From an uncultured Clostridia bacterium (lineage in GTDB: Bacteria; Bacillota; Clostridia; Oscillospirales; Acutalibacteraceae), in assembly GCA_946405475.1 (NCBI GenBank), contig CAMJHI010000151.1:1-6082 (forward strand): 6,082 nt of DNA. The letters run 5' to 3'. Each line of letters starts with the position of its first letter. Position 1 is the stretch's first letter. The notes under the pieces were generated by a model. That model did no database searches. It saw only the letters and a list, made by a program, of their open reading frames with translations, and was not told where the DNA came from. Made by a program: the position numbers and the translations under genes. This document shows positions 1 through 6,082 of this stretch, piece after piece.

Positions 1-24
1 CTGCTGTTTGAAGCAGAAGATTAA
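1..24 (+). CDS. atpE: C-terminal end of an upstream gene, probably V-type ATPase subunit E (partial)
   Basis: The first eight codons read LLFEAED followed by TAA at 22-24. A short hydrophobic LLF/LFG-like ending is common at the C-terminus of V-type ATPase subunit E, the peripheral-stalk protein. Subunit E is also the gene that normally precedes subunit C in the ntp-type operon. Only seven residues are visible, so the assignment rests mainly on gene order. The reading frame is open from base 1 and any stop-terminated upstream gene would look the same. Confidence 0.5.
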   Translation: MLFEAED

Positions 25-72
25 ACGAAAGGACGCGGCGCGGCTTTTCTCGGCCGCGCGGCAGGTACTGGA
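25..72 (+). promoter_or_regulatory. GC-rich hairpin and displaced SD-like motif in the atpE-atpC spacer
   Basis: This 48-base spacer is the longest gap between the ATPase genes. It begins with an SD-like GAAAGGA at 27-33, just after the upstream stop, but there is no ATG, GTG or TTG at a usable distance from it. A 7-bp stem made only of G-C pairs follows (38-44 with 53-59, loop 45-52). A weak AGG at 63-65 then lies 7 bases before the atpC ATG. An alternative register pairs 34-39 with 53-58. No T-run follows the stem, so it is not an intrinsic terminator. A role in mRNA stability or in tuning atpC translation is inference. Confidence 0.4.
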
Positions 73-1047
73 ATGAACGAGTTACATTTTGCTTATGCGG
101 TGGCGCGCATCCGCTGCAATGAGCTGAATCTTCTCACTTCGGCGGATTTTGAGCAGCTCATTTTGTCGCCCGATCATGCGGGCGCCGTCGCGTTCCTCAA
201 CGACAAGGGTTGGGAGCTCGACGAAAAAAGCGACAGCAACGCCGCCGCCTTTGCCCGCAAGCGCGAGGAGGCGTGGGCGCTGATCGAAAGCTCTTTGGAG
301 GACGTTTCGATCCTCAACAGCGTGATCGTGTTCAACGATTTCCACAACCTCAAGGCGGCGCTCAAATGCAAATTCACGGGCGGCGACGCCAAAAAATACG
401 TGCTGCATCCCTGCGTGGCCGATTGTGAAACGCTGCTCACCGCCGTTGAGACCCATCGGTTCGATCAGCTTCCCGCTTTTTTGCGGGACAGCGCGCAGGA
501 AGCCTATGATATGCTGGTGCAGACCGGCAACGGTCAGCGCGCCGACTGCGTGCTTGACTGCGCCGCGCTGCGCACCGCCGTCGACATGGCGAAAAAGAGC
601 GGCAGCGCCATGCTGCTCACGCTCGCGCAGACGCTGGCTGATTGTGCCGACGTGAAAACGGCCTACCGCTGCTTCAAAACCGGCAAGGATGAAGCGTTCG
701 CTGAGCAGGCGCTCAGCGGCAGCGGCAAGCTTGACAAAGCGGCACTGATTGCCGCCGCCGGAAGCGGCGCGGAAGAGCTGGCGCCGCTGCTGGAAGCTGC
801 CGGTTACCCGCAGCTGGCCAAAAGCCTGCTGGCGGGCGATTCGGTCGGCTTTGAAAAAGCGTGCGACGACGCTCTGCTGGCCATTTATATTCAGGCCAAG
901 CACAGCGCCTTCGGGGTCGAGCCCGTGGCGGCTTATTATCTGGCCTGCGAATCTCAGGTCAAAAACGTGCGCATCATCCTCAGCGGCAAGCTCAACCGGC
1001 TGCCGCAGGAGGAAATCGAACGGAGAGTGAGGAACCTGTATGTATAA
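73..1047 (+). CDS. atpC: V-type ATP synthase/ATPase subunit C (NtpC)
   Basis: This 324-residue protein belongs to the V-type ATPase subunit C family, related to the eukaryotic V-ATPase d/AC39 subunit. In the complex this funnel-shaped helical protein sits between the rotating D-F shaft and the membrane c-ring and passes torque between them. The length is normal for the family. The N-terminus YAVARIRCNELNLLTSADFE and the C-terminal LNRLPQEEIERRVRNLYV match the conserved ends of the family, so the gene looks intact. The rest is mostly alpha-helical, with no signal peptide. ATG at 73 is the only credible start, because the upstream in-frame codons include no alternative start. Its SD is weak (AGG at 63-65) and a GC hairpin precedes it. 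The 3' end overlaps atpF by 8 bases, which suggests translational coupling. Confidence 0.95.
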   Translation: MNELHFAYAVARIRCNELNLLTSADFEQLILSPDHAGAVAFLNDKGWELDEKSDSNAAAFARKREEAWALIESSLEDVSILNSVIVFNDFHNLKAALKCKFTGGDAKKYVLHPCVADCETLLTAVETHRFDQLPAFLRDSAQEAYDMLVQTGNGQRADCVLDCAALRTAVDMAKKSGSAMLLTLAQTLADCADVKTAYRCFKTGKDEAFAEQALSGSGKLDKAALIAAAGSGAEELAPLLEAAGYPQLAKSLLAGDSVGFEKACDDALLAIYIQAKHSAFGVEPVAAYYLACESQVKNVRIILSGKLNRLPQEEIERRVRNLYV

Positions 1048-1351
1048 AGTGGCAGTCATCGGCGACGCCGACAGCATTTACGGCTTTGCCTCACTCGGGC
1101 TTCAGATTTTCCCTTGCGTCGATCCCCATGAGGCGGCGAACACACTGCGCCACCTCGCTCAGGAGGATTACGCGGTAATTTATATCACCGAAGCGCTCGC
1201 TTCGCAGATCCCGCAGCAGATCGAGCGGTATCACAGCCAGCCGATCCCGGCGGTCGTGCCCATCCCCGGCGTGAAGGGGAACACGGGCATCGGTATGGCG
1301 GTCGTGAGCAAAACGGTGGAGCAGGCGGTCGGCTCGGACATCCTGAAATGA
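1040..1351 (+). CDS. atpF: V-type ATP synthase/ATPase subunit F (NtpG)
   Basis: This 103-residue protein is subunit F (called NtpG in Enterococcus), a small Rossmann-like protein that binds the lower part of the D subunit and forms the central rotor stalk with it. The N-terminal strand YKVAVIGDADSIYGFASLG is the family signature (V-I-G-D-x-D, then GF-x-x-x-G). VIYITEALASQIPQQI in the middle matches the conserved 'I-x-I-T-E' strand and helix, and the PIPGVKG segment is also typical. The length is normal. The start at 1040 lies inside the end of atpC, with GAGGA at 1029-1033 spaced 6 bases before the ATG. The 8-base overlap implies translation coupled to atpC. The gene is followed 30 bases later by the atpA ATG. 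Confidence 0.96.
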   Translation: MYKVAVIGDADSIYGFASLGLQIFPCVDPHEAANTLRHLAQEDYAVIYITEALASQIPQQIERYHSQPIPAVVPIPGVKGNTGIGMAVVSKTVEQAVGSDILK

Positions 1352-1360
1352 CCGTTTGCA

Positions 1361-1367
1361 GAAAGGA
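1361..1367 (+). promoter_or_regulatory. Shine-Dalgarno site of atpA; leaves the start ambiguous
   Basis: GAAAGGA lies in the atpF-atpA spacer. Two in-frame starts follow: GTG at 1370, only 2 bases after the motif, and ATG at 1382, 14 bases after it. Neither spacing is ideal (about 5-9 bases is usual). The ATG is preferred because the protein then begins MSKGTITKISGPLVVA, which lines up with family N-termini such as the GKIIKVSGPLV start of E. hirae NtpA. Confidence 0.6.
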
Positions 1368-1381
1368 ACGTGATTGTTGAA

Positions 1382-3148
1382 ATGAGCAAAGGAACGATTA
1401 CCAAAATTTCCGGTCCGCTCGTCGTGGCGAGCGGCATGCGTGACGCGAATATGTTCGACGTGGTTCGTGTCAGCGATGATCGTCTGATCGGCGAGATCAT
1501 CGAAATGCACGGCGACCGCGCCTCCATTCAGGTTTACGAAGAAACCTCCGGCCTCGGCACGGGCGAACCGGTGGAATCCACCGGCGTGCCGCTGAGCGTG
1601 GAACTGGGCCCCGGCCTGATCAGCAGCATTTTCGACGGCATTCAGCGTCCGCTCGAAGAGATCATGCGGCTGACCGGCAACAGCCTCAAGCGCGGTATCG
1701 AGGTGCCGTCGCTTTCCCGTGAAAAGAAGTGGGCGTTCGAGCCCTGCGTCAAAGCCGGCGACACCGTCACGGGCGGCGACGTGATCGGCACGGTGCAGGA
1801 AACCGACGTGGTGGTGCACAAAATCATGGTGCCGCCCGACGTGCGCGGCACGGTCGACACGGTTTTCCGCGGGGAATTCACGGTGGAAGAAACCGTGTGC
1901 ACCGTGGTATCCAACGGCAACAAGATCCCGCTCACGCTCATGCAGCGCTGGCCGGTCCGTAAGGGCCGCCCCTATGCCAGAAAGCTTTCGCCCGACATGC
2001 CGCTGATCACCGGTCAGCGCGTGGTCGACGCGTTGTTCCCCATTGCCAAGGGCGGCGTCGCCGCCATCCCCGGGCCGTTCGGCAGCGGCAAAACCGTGAC
2101 CCAGCACCAGCTCGCCAAATGGGCGGAGGCTGATATCGTCGTTTACATCGGCTGCGGCGAACGCGGCAACGAAATGACCGACGTGCTCAACGAGTTCCCC
2201 GAGCTGATCGACCCGCACACGGGCAAATCCCTCATGGAACGCACGGTGCTCATCGCCAACACCTCCGATATGCCCGTGGCGGCGCGTGAAGCCTCGATCT
2301 ACACCGGCATCACCATTGCCGAATACTTCCGCGATATGGGCTATTCCGTCGCCCTCATGGCGGATTCCACCTCCCGCTGGGCGGAGGCGCTGCGCGAAAT
2401 GTCCGGCCGCCTCGAAGAAATGCCCGGTGAGGAAGGCTACCCGGCTTATCTGGGCAGCCGTCTGGCGCAGTTCTATGAGCGCGCCGGCCGCGTCGTTTCC
2501 CTCGGTTCCGACAAGCGCGAGGGCGCGCTGTCCGTCATCGGCGCCGTGTCGCCTCCGGGCGGCGATATTTCCGAGCCGGTCTCTCAGGCCACGCTGCGTA
2601 TCGTCAAGGTGTTCTGGGGGCTGGATTCTGCGCTGGCTTACAAGCGCCATTTCCCCGCCATCAACTGGCTGACCAGTTATTCGCTTTATGCCGATTCCCT
2701 CGGCCCGTGGTTCAACGAGCATGTTGCCCGCGACTGGACCGAGCTGCGCAGTCGCATGATGAGCCTGCTGTCCGACGAAGCGGCGCTGGACGAGATCGTC
2801 AAGCTCGTCGGTATGGACGCGCTCTCTGCGCCCGACCGCCTCAAGATGGAAGCGGCGCGCTCCATTCGTGAAGACTTCCTGCATCAGCTTGCCTTCCACG
2901 AGGTCGACACCTATACCTCGCTGAAAAAGCAGCACTGCATGATGAAGCTGGTCATTGATTTCTATGATAAGGCGCTTGAAGCCCTCAACGGCGGCGCCGA
3001 TATCGAACGGATCGTCAAAATGCCCGTGCGTGAAGCCATCGGCCGCTTCAAATATGTGGAAGAGACCGGCGTGATCGACGAATTTGAAACGATCGAAGCA
3101 AAATTAGACGCCGAACTCAAGGAAGCGTCTGTGAAGGAGGAAGACTGA
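1382..3148 (+). CDS. atpA: V-type ATP synthase/ATPase catalytic subunit A (NtpA)
   Basis: This 588-residue protein (592 if GTG at 1370 is used) is the catalytic A subunit of V1. It hydrolyses ATP to drive ion pumping, or makes ATP in the reverse direction (EC 7.1.2.2). The domains run in order: an N-terminal beta-barrel (about 1-70); the A-type-specific 'non-homologous' insertion (about 115-185), which separates it from F-type beta subunits; the nucleotide-binding domain; and a C-terminal helical domain. The Walker A motif GPFGSGKT is at 231-238. The probable catalytic Glu is at 260 in GERGNEM. The Walker B region LMADSTSRW places Asp at 328, and EGYPAYLGSR begins at 351. All catalytic residues are present and the length is normal. 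The stop codon overlaps the atpB start in TGATG, so A and B, needed in equal amounts, are probably translationally coupled. Confidence 0.98.
   Translation: MSKGTITKISGPLVVASGMRDANMFDVVRVSDDRLIGEIIEMHGDRASIQVYEETSGLGTGEPVESTGVPLSVELGPGLISSIFDGIQRPLEEIMRLTGNSLKRGIEVPSLSREKKWAFEPCVKAGDTVTGGDVIGTVQETDVVVHKIMVPPDVRGTVDTVFRGEFTVEETVCTVVSNGNKIPLTLMQRWPVRKGRPYARKLSPDMPLITGQRVVDALFPIAKGGVAAIPGPFGSGKTVTQHQLAKWAEADIVVYIGCGERGNEMTDVLNEFPELIDPHTGKSLMERTVLIANTSDMPVAAREASIYTGITIAEYFRDMGYSVALMADSTSRWAEALREMSGRLEEMPGEEGYPAYLGSRLAQFYERAGRVVSLGSDKREGALSVIGAVSPPGGDISEPVSQATLRIVKVFWGLDSALAYKRHFPAINWLTSYSLYADSLGPWFNEHVARDWTELRSRMMSLLSDEAALDEIVKLVGMDALSAPDRLKMEAARSIREDFLHQLAFHEVDTYTSLKKQHCMMKLVIDFYDKALEALNGGADIERIVKMPVREAIGRFKYVEETGVIDEFETIEAKLDAELKEASVKEED
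3134..3140 (+). promoter_or_regulatory. Perfect Shine-Dalgarno site of atpB inside atpA
   Basis: AAGGAGG, a full consensus SD, lies in the last codons of atpA with 7 bases to the atpB ATG. It is the strongest ribosome-binding site in the window. It supports the start at 3148 and efficient re-initiation across the TGATG overlap. Confidence 0.85.
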
Positions 3149-4521
3149 TGCCGAAAGAATACAGAACCATTCAAGAGGTGGCAGGTCCTCTGATGCTGGT
3201 CAAAGAGGTTGACCGCGTCAAATATAACGAGCTGGGCGAGATTGAGCTGGCCAACGGCGAAAAGCGCCGCTGCCGCGTGCTGGAAGTGAACGGCACGAAC
3301 GCGCTGGTGCAGTTGTTTGAAAGCGCCACCGGCATCAATCTGGCCGAAAGCAAGGTGCGCTTCCTCGGCCGTCAGATGGAGCTGGGCGTTTCCATGGATA
3401 TGCTCGGCCGCGTGTTCGACGGCCTTGGCCGTCCGATCGACGGCGGCTGCGAGATCATCCCCGAAAAGCGCATGGACGTCAACGGCCTGCCGATGAATCC
3501 GGCGGCGCGCAGCTACCCGCAGGAATTCATCCAGACCGGCGTTTCCGCCATCGACGGGCTGAACACCCTCGTGCGCGGGCAGAAGCTGCCCATCTTCTCC
3601 GCCTCCGGTCTGCCGCACGCCAATCTGGCCGCGCAGATCGCCAAGCACGCCAAGGTTTTGGGCAAAAACGAACAGTTCGCCGTGGTGTTCGCCGCCATGG
3701 GCATCACGTTTGAAGAATCCAACTTCTTCGTCGAATCCTTCCGCGCCACCGGCGCGCTGGAACGCACCGTCATGTTCTCCAACCTGGCCAACGACCCGGC
3801 CATCGAGCGTATCGCAACGCCCAAAATGGCGCTGACCGCCGCCGAGTATCTGGCGTTTGAAAAGGGGATGCACGTGCTGGTCATCCTCACCGACATCACC
3901 AACTATGCCGACGCGCTGCGTGAGGTCTCGGCCGCTCGTAAAGAGGTGCCCGGCCGTCGCGGCTATCCCGGCTACATGTACACCGACCTGGCGTCGATCT
4001 ATGAGCGCGCTGGCCGCCAGAAAGGCAAGGAAGGCTCCATCACCATGATCCCGATCCTGTCCATGCCCGAAGACGACAAGACCCACCCCATCCCCGACCT
4101 CACCGGCTACATCACCGAGGGGCAGATCATCCTCAACCGTGAGCTTTACCGCAAGGGCGTCAACCCGCCCATCGACGTGCTGCCGTCGCTGTCCCGTCTG
4201 AAAGATAAGGGCATCGGCGAGGGCAAGACCCGCAAGGATCATTCCAACACCATGAACCAGCTGTTCTCGGCCTACGCCCGCGGCAAGGACGCCAAAGAGC
4301 TGATGACCATTCTGGGCGAGGCGGCGCTGACCGACATCGACAAGCTTTACGCGAAATTTGCCGACGCGTTTGAAAAAGAATACGTTTCGCAGGGCTTTGA
4401 TTCCGACCGATCCATTGAAGAAACGCTGAACATCGGCTGGAAGCTGCTCGGTATCCTGCCGCGCAGCGAGCTCAAGCGCATCAGCGACGAATTGCTCGAT
4501 CAGTATTACGGCAAATTCTGA
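3148..4521 (+). CDS. atpB: V-type ATP synthase/ATPase subunit B, non-catalytic (NtpB)
   Basis: This 457-residue protein is the B subunit, which alternates with A in the A3B3 head. It has the usual three-part layout: N-terminal barrel (about 1-75), central nucleotide-domain fold, and C-terminal helical domain. At the P-loop position it reads SASGLPHAN (151-159) instead of GxxxxGKT, the normal degenerate form in B subunits that lack catalytic activity. PSLSRLKDKGIGEGKTR carries Arg350, the arginine finger that reaches into the catalytic site of the neighbouring A subunit. The SMPEDDKTHPIPDLTGYITE stretch is also diagnostic, and the length is standard. The ATG shares its A with the atpA stop and follows a perfect SD. 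The gene ends 17 bases before the atpD start. Confidence 0.98.
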   Translation: MPKEYRTIQEVAGPLMLVKEVDRVKYNELGEIELANGEKRRCRVLEVNGTNALVQLFESATGINLAESKVRFLGRQMELGVSMDMLGRVFDGLGRPIDGGCEIIPEKRMDVNGLPMNPAARSYPQEFIQTGVSAIDGLNTLVRGQKLPIFSASGLPHANLAAQIAKHAKVLGKNEQFAVVFAAMGITFEESNFFVESFRATGALERTVMFSNLANDPAIERIATPKMALTAAEYLAFEKGMHVLVILTDITNYADALREVSAARKEVPGRRGYPGYMYTDLASIYERAGRQKGKEGSITMIPILSMPEDDKTHPIPDLTGYITEGQIILNRELYRKGVNPPIDVLPSLSRLKDKGIGEGKTRKDHSNTMNQLFSAYARGKDAKELMTILGEAALTDIDKLYAKFADAFEKEYVSQGFDSDRSIEETLNIGWKLLGILPRSELKRISDELLDQYYGKF

Positions 4522-4538
4522 CGAAAGGGGAGCCGCAC

Positions 4539-5192
4539 ATGGCTGTTCTCAACGTCAACCCCACCCGCATGGAGTTGACCAACCTCAAACGAAAACTGGT
4601 CACGGCGCGCCGCGGGCACAAGCTGCTCAAAGACAAGCGCGACGAGCTCATGCGTCGTTTCATGGAGCTTGTTCGTGAAAATAAAGCGTTGCGCGTAAAA
4701 GTCGAGGCGGATATCCACGCGGCGAACACCCACATGGCGGTGGCCCGTTCCGTGATGGATGAAGCCGCGCTCGACGTGGCGCTGATGATGCCCACGCAGG
4801 AAATGAGCCTTGAGATCACGCAGAAAAACGTGATGAGCGTGCTCATCCCGCAGTATGACGCCAAATTCAAAACGGCGGACGCCAACGATATTTATTCCTA
4901 CGGCTTCGCCTTTACCTCCGCCGACCTCGACGAAGCGGTCGGCAGCCTATCCGATATCCTGCCCGATCTGCTGCGGCTGGCGGAGCTGGAAAAATCCTGC
5001 CAGCTTATGGCGGCGGAAATCGAAAAAACGCGCCGCCGCGTCAACGCGCTGGAGCATGTGATGATCCCGCAGTATGAAGAAACCATCAAATATATCACCA
5101 TGAAGCTGGATGAGAACGAGCGCAGCACCACCACCCGCCTGATGAAGGTGAAGGATATGATGCTCGAGCAGGCTCATCACTATGAACAGTAA
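4539..5192 (+). CDS. atpD: V-type ATP synthase/ATPase subunit D, central rotor shaft (NtpD)
   Basis: This 217-residue protein is subunit D, the long antiparallel coiled coil that rotates inside the A3B3 head and, with F, forms the central stalk (the counterpart of F-type gamma). The N-terminal helix has the signature PTRMELTNLKRKLVTARRGH followed by LLKDKRDEL. The C-terminal helix has EKTRRRVNALEHVMIPQYEE and then LDENERSTTTRLMKVKDM, both conserved in the family. The two helices frame a globular middle (about 80-140). The length is normal. The SD is the purine-rich GAAAGGGGAG at 4523-4532, right after the atpB stop and 6 bases before the ATG. The stop codon overlaps the SD of the next gene. 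In E. hirae, ntpH and ntpJ follow ntpD; here a different gene does. Confidence 0.97.
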   Translation: MAVLNVNPTRMELTNLKRKLVTARRGHKLLKDKRDELMRRFMELVRENKALRVKVEADIHAANTHMAVARSVMDEAALDVALMMPTQEMSLEITQKNVMSVLIPQYDAKFKTADANDIYSYGFAFTSADLDEAVGSLSDILPDLLRLAELEKSCQLMAAEIEKTRRRVNALEHVMIPQYEETIKYITMKLDENERSTTTRLMKVKDMMLEQAHHYEQ

Positions 5193-5196
5193 GGAG
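5191..5196 (+). promoter_or_regulatory. Shine-Dalgarno site of the isomerase-like gene, overlapping the atpD stop
   Basis: AAGGAG uses the last two bases of the atpD TAA stop as its first two bases and sits 7 bases before the ATG at 5204. This fixes the start. It also implies that ribosomes finishing atpD can re-initiate on the next gene, so that gene is likely a true member of the operon. Confidence 0.8.
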
Positions 5197-5203
5197 TTCG
5201 ATT

Positions 5204-6028
5204 ATGCATCTCGGTATTATCAACGGCTGGTCGGACGGCTGCATCAAAGCGGTGCGCGACAAAGGTCTCGGCTGGGTCGAATTTTGCGTGAACCACAATT
5301 ATGACAGTGCCGAAGTCCTCGCCGAAAAGGAACGCATCAAAGAAAGCTGCCAAAAATACGGCGTGCGCGTCGGTTCCATCGGCCGCTGGGGCATGAAGCG
5401 CGTCGACGAAAACGGCGCCGTCATCCCCGAAGCGCTGCAGCACGATAAAAACTGCATCGACCTGGCCGCTTACCTCGGCTGCCCGGTGTTCAACACCGGC
5501 TGCAACGCGGTCGAGGGCAAATCGTTTCTGGAAAACTGCGATATCGCCATCCGCTATTTTTCCGAGCTGATCGCCTATGGCAAAGAGCGCGGCGTGAAGA
5601 TCGCCGTGTATAACTGCGATTGGGAAAACTTTGTCGTCTGTGACCCCGCGTGGGACGTGGTTCTGGGTCGTCTGCCGGAGCTTGGCATCAAATACGACAA
5701 TTCCCATTGCCGCGGCCGCGGCGGCGACTATCTGGCGGAAATCAAAAAGTGGGGCGACCGCATCTATCACTTCCACGTCAAGGGCACGCTGTACATCAAC
5801 GGCGAGGGCTACGACGACCCGCCCGCCGGGCTGGACGACGTCAACTGGGGCGCGGTCATGGCGCTGCTTTACATCAAAAAGTATGACGGCATGCTGTCCA
5901 TCGAACCGCATTCCCACAACTGGCGCGGCAAGGTGGGGCAGTGGGGCGTCGACTTCACCATCCGCTTTATCACGCCCTACATTATGCCGGAAGATTACGA
6001 ATGCGACGATAACCCCTACATGCCGTAA
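5204..6028 (+). CDS. Sugar phosphate isomerase/epimerase-like protein (xylose isomerase-type TIM barrel)
   Basis: This 274-residue protein looks like a cytoplasmic single-domain TIM barrel of the AP-endonuclease-2/xylose isomerase-like family, which includes ketose 3-epimerases, inosose isomerases and dehydratases, and many uncharacterised sugar enzymes. The evidence is a set of late-barrel motifs that usually bind a divalent metal: Glu141 in DWENF, Asp165 and His168 in YDNSH, His189 and His191 in HFHVKG with Lys193, and Glu234 in LSIEPH. The order and spacing fit the family. The segment DDPPAGLDDVNWG before the last strand resembles the 'PPAG-x-x-x-x-W' loop of related proteins. There is no signal peptide or membrane segment. 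It has 11 cysteines, high for a cytoplasmic enzyme of this size. The substrate cannot be told from sequence. It starts 11 bases after atpD, with its SD overlapping the atpD stop. The fold is fairly sure; the specific reaction is unknown. Confidence 0.85.
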   Translation: MHLGIINGWSDGCIKAVRDKGLGWVEFCVNHNYDSAEVLAEKERIKESCQKYGVRVGSIGRWGMKRVDENGAVIPEALQHDKNCIDLAAYLGCPVFNTGCNAVEGKSFLENCDIAIRYFSELIAYGKERGVKIAVYNCDWENFVVCDPAWDVVLGRLPELGIKYDNSHCRGRGGDYLAEIKKWGDRIYHFHVKGTLYINGEGYDDPPAGLDDVNWGAVMALLYIKKYDGMLSIEPHSHNWRGKVGQWGVDFTIRFITPYIMPEDYECDDNPYMP

Positions 6029-6082
6029 CAATCCCGCCATCCCTTGGAGCGCTGGTGCCCAGTGGGGGAGACAGGTGCCCGG
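6029..6082 (+). other. Non-coding right edge with a small hairpin and a short direct repeat
   Basis: No gene start is seen in these 54 bases. A 6-bp stem with one G-T pair and a three-base loop can form from 6050-6055 with 6059-6064. GGTGCCC occurs twice, at 6054-6060 and 6074-6080, exactly 20 bases apart. No T-run follows the stem, so this is not a recognisable intrinsic terminator. The region could be the start of a structured leader for the next gene, but too little is visible to say. Confidence 0.35.

Noticed and set aside
38..59. The GC-rich hairpin as an intrinsic terminator between atpE and atpC
   Set aside because: The stem is strong, but no run of T follows it (the next bases are GGCAGGTACTGGA), and the genes on both sides belong to one complex.
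151..159. Degenerate P-loop in atpB read as a broken catalytic subunit (protein residues 151-159)
   Set aside because: SASGLPHAN in place of GxxxxGKT is the normal state of V-type B subunits, and the arginine finger Arg350 is present, so nothing is damaged. The coordinates given here are protein residues; the DNA is about 3598-3624.
82..1077. A 331-codon minus-strand open frame opposite atpC
   Set aside because: Mirror-frame shadow of atpC. The sense protein has conserved family ends, and the antisense product shows no recognisable motif.
1091..2935. A 614-codon open reading frame on the minus strand opposite atpF and atpA
   Set aside because: Its codons lie exactly opposite the sense codons (both genes share one frame), so it stays open simply because the genes avoid TTA, CTA and TCA codons in GC-rich DNA. 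The sense strand encodes unmistakable ATPase subunits, and the antisense protein is a His/Arg/Val/Gly-rich mirror with no recognisable domain.
2962..4242. A 426-codon minus-strand open frame opposite atpB
   Set aside because: It is in the same mirror frame opposite atpB codons and has a low-complexity His/Gly/Asp-rich composition typical of antisense shadows. It also runs across the atpA-atpB junction without regard to gene boundaries.
5180..6040. A 286-codon minus-strand open frame opposite the isomerase-like gene
   Set aside because: It is codon-aligned with the sense gene and explained by the same codon avoidance. The sense strand has a good SD and a clear set of TIM-barrel motifs.

Overview
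This window holds the catalytic-head and stalk part of a V-type (V/A-type) ATPase operon, with one extra enzyme gene attached to its 3' end. All genes are on the + strand. The order is: the last 24 bases of a gene that is probably subunit E; subunit C (73-1047); subunit F (1040-1351); catalytic subunit A (1382-3148); non-catalytic subunit B (3148-4521); central-shaft subunit D (4539-5192); a TIM-barrel sugar-phosphate isomerase/epimerase-like protein (5204-6028); and 54 bases with no gene visible. The order E-C-F(G)-A-B-D matches the ntp operon of Enterococcus hirae. Membrane subunits I and K, which decide whether the pumped ion is H+ or Na+, are not in the window and would be expected upstream.

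The sequence is GC-rich (roughly 60% by eye), with G/C strongly favoured at third codon positions. The genes are tightly packed, often overlap, and have good Shine-Dalgarno (SD) sites. A bacterial V-type ATPase with Enterococcus-like gene order and strong SD sites suggests a high-GC anaerobic member of the Clostridia, perhaps a gut Oscillospiraceae-type organism. This is inference only, because there is no rRNA or other marker gene.

Together the ATPase genes encode most of the soluble V1 sector. Three A-B pairs form the hexagonal head, with the nucleotide site at the A/B interface. D and F form the rotating shaft, C couples the shaft to the membrane c-ring, and E belongs to the peripheral stalk. 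No promoter or intrinsic terminator can be seen, so the window lies inside a longer transcript.

Most of the window is ordinary, well-conserved machinery. The points worth a second look are the isomerase-like gene, whose ribosome-binding site overlaps the atpD stop codon; a GC-only hairpin with a displaced SD-like motif before atpC; the ambiguous start of atpA; and a short structured or repeated sequence at the right edge. I found no convincing new biological system.
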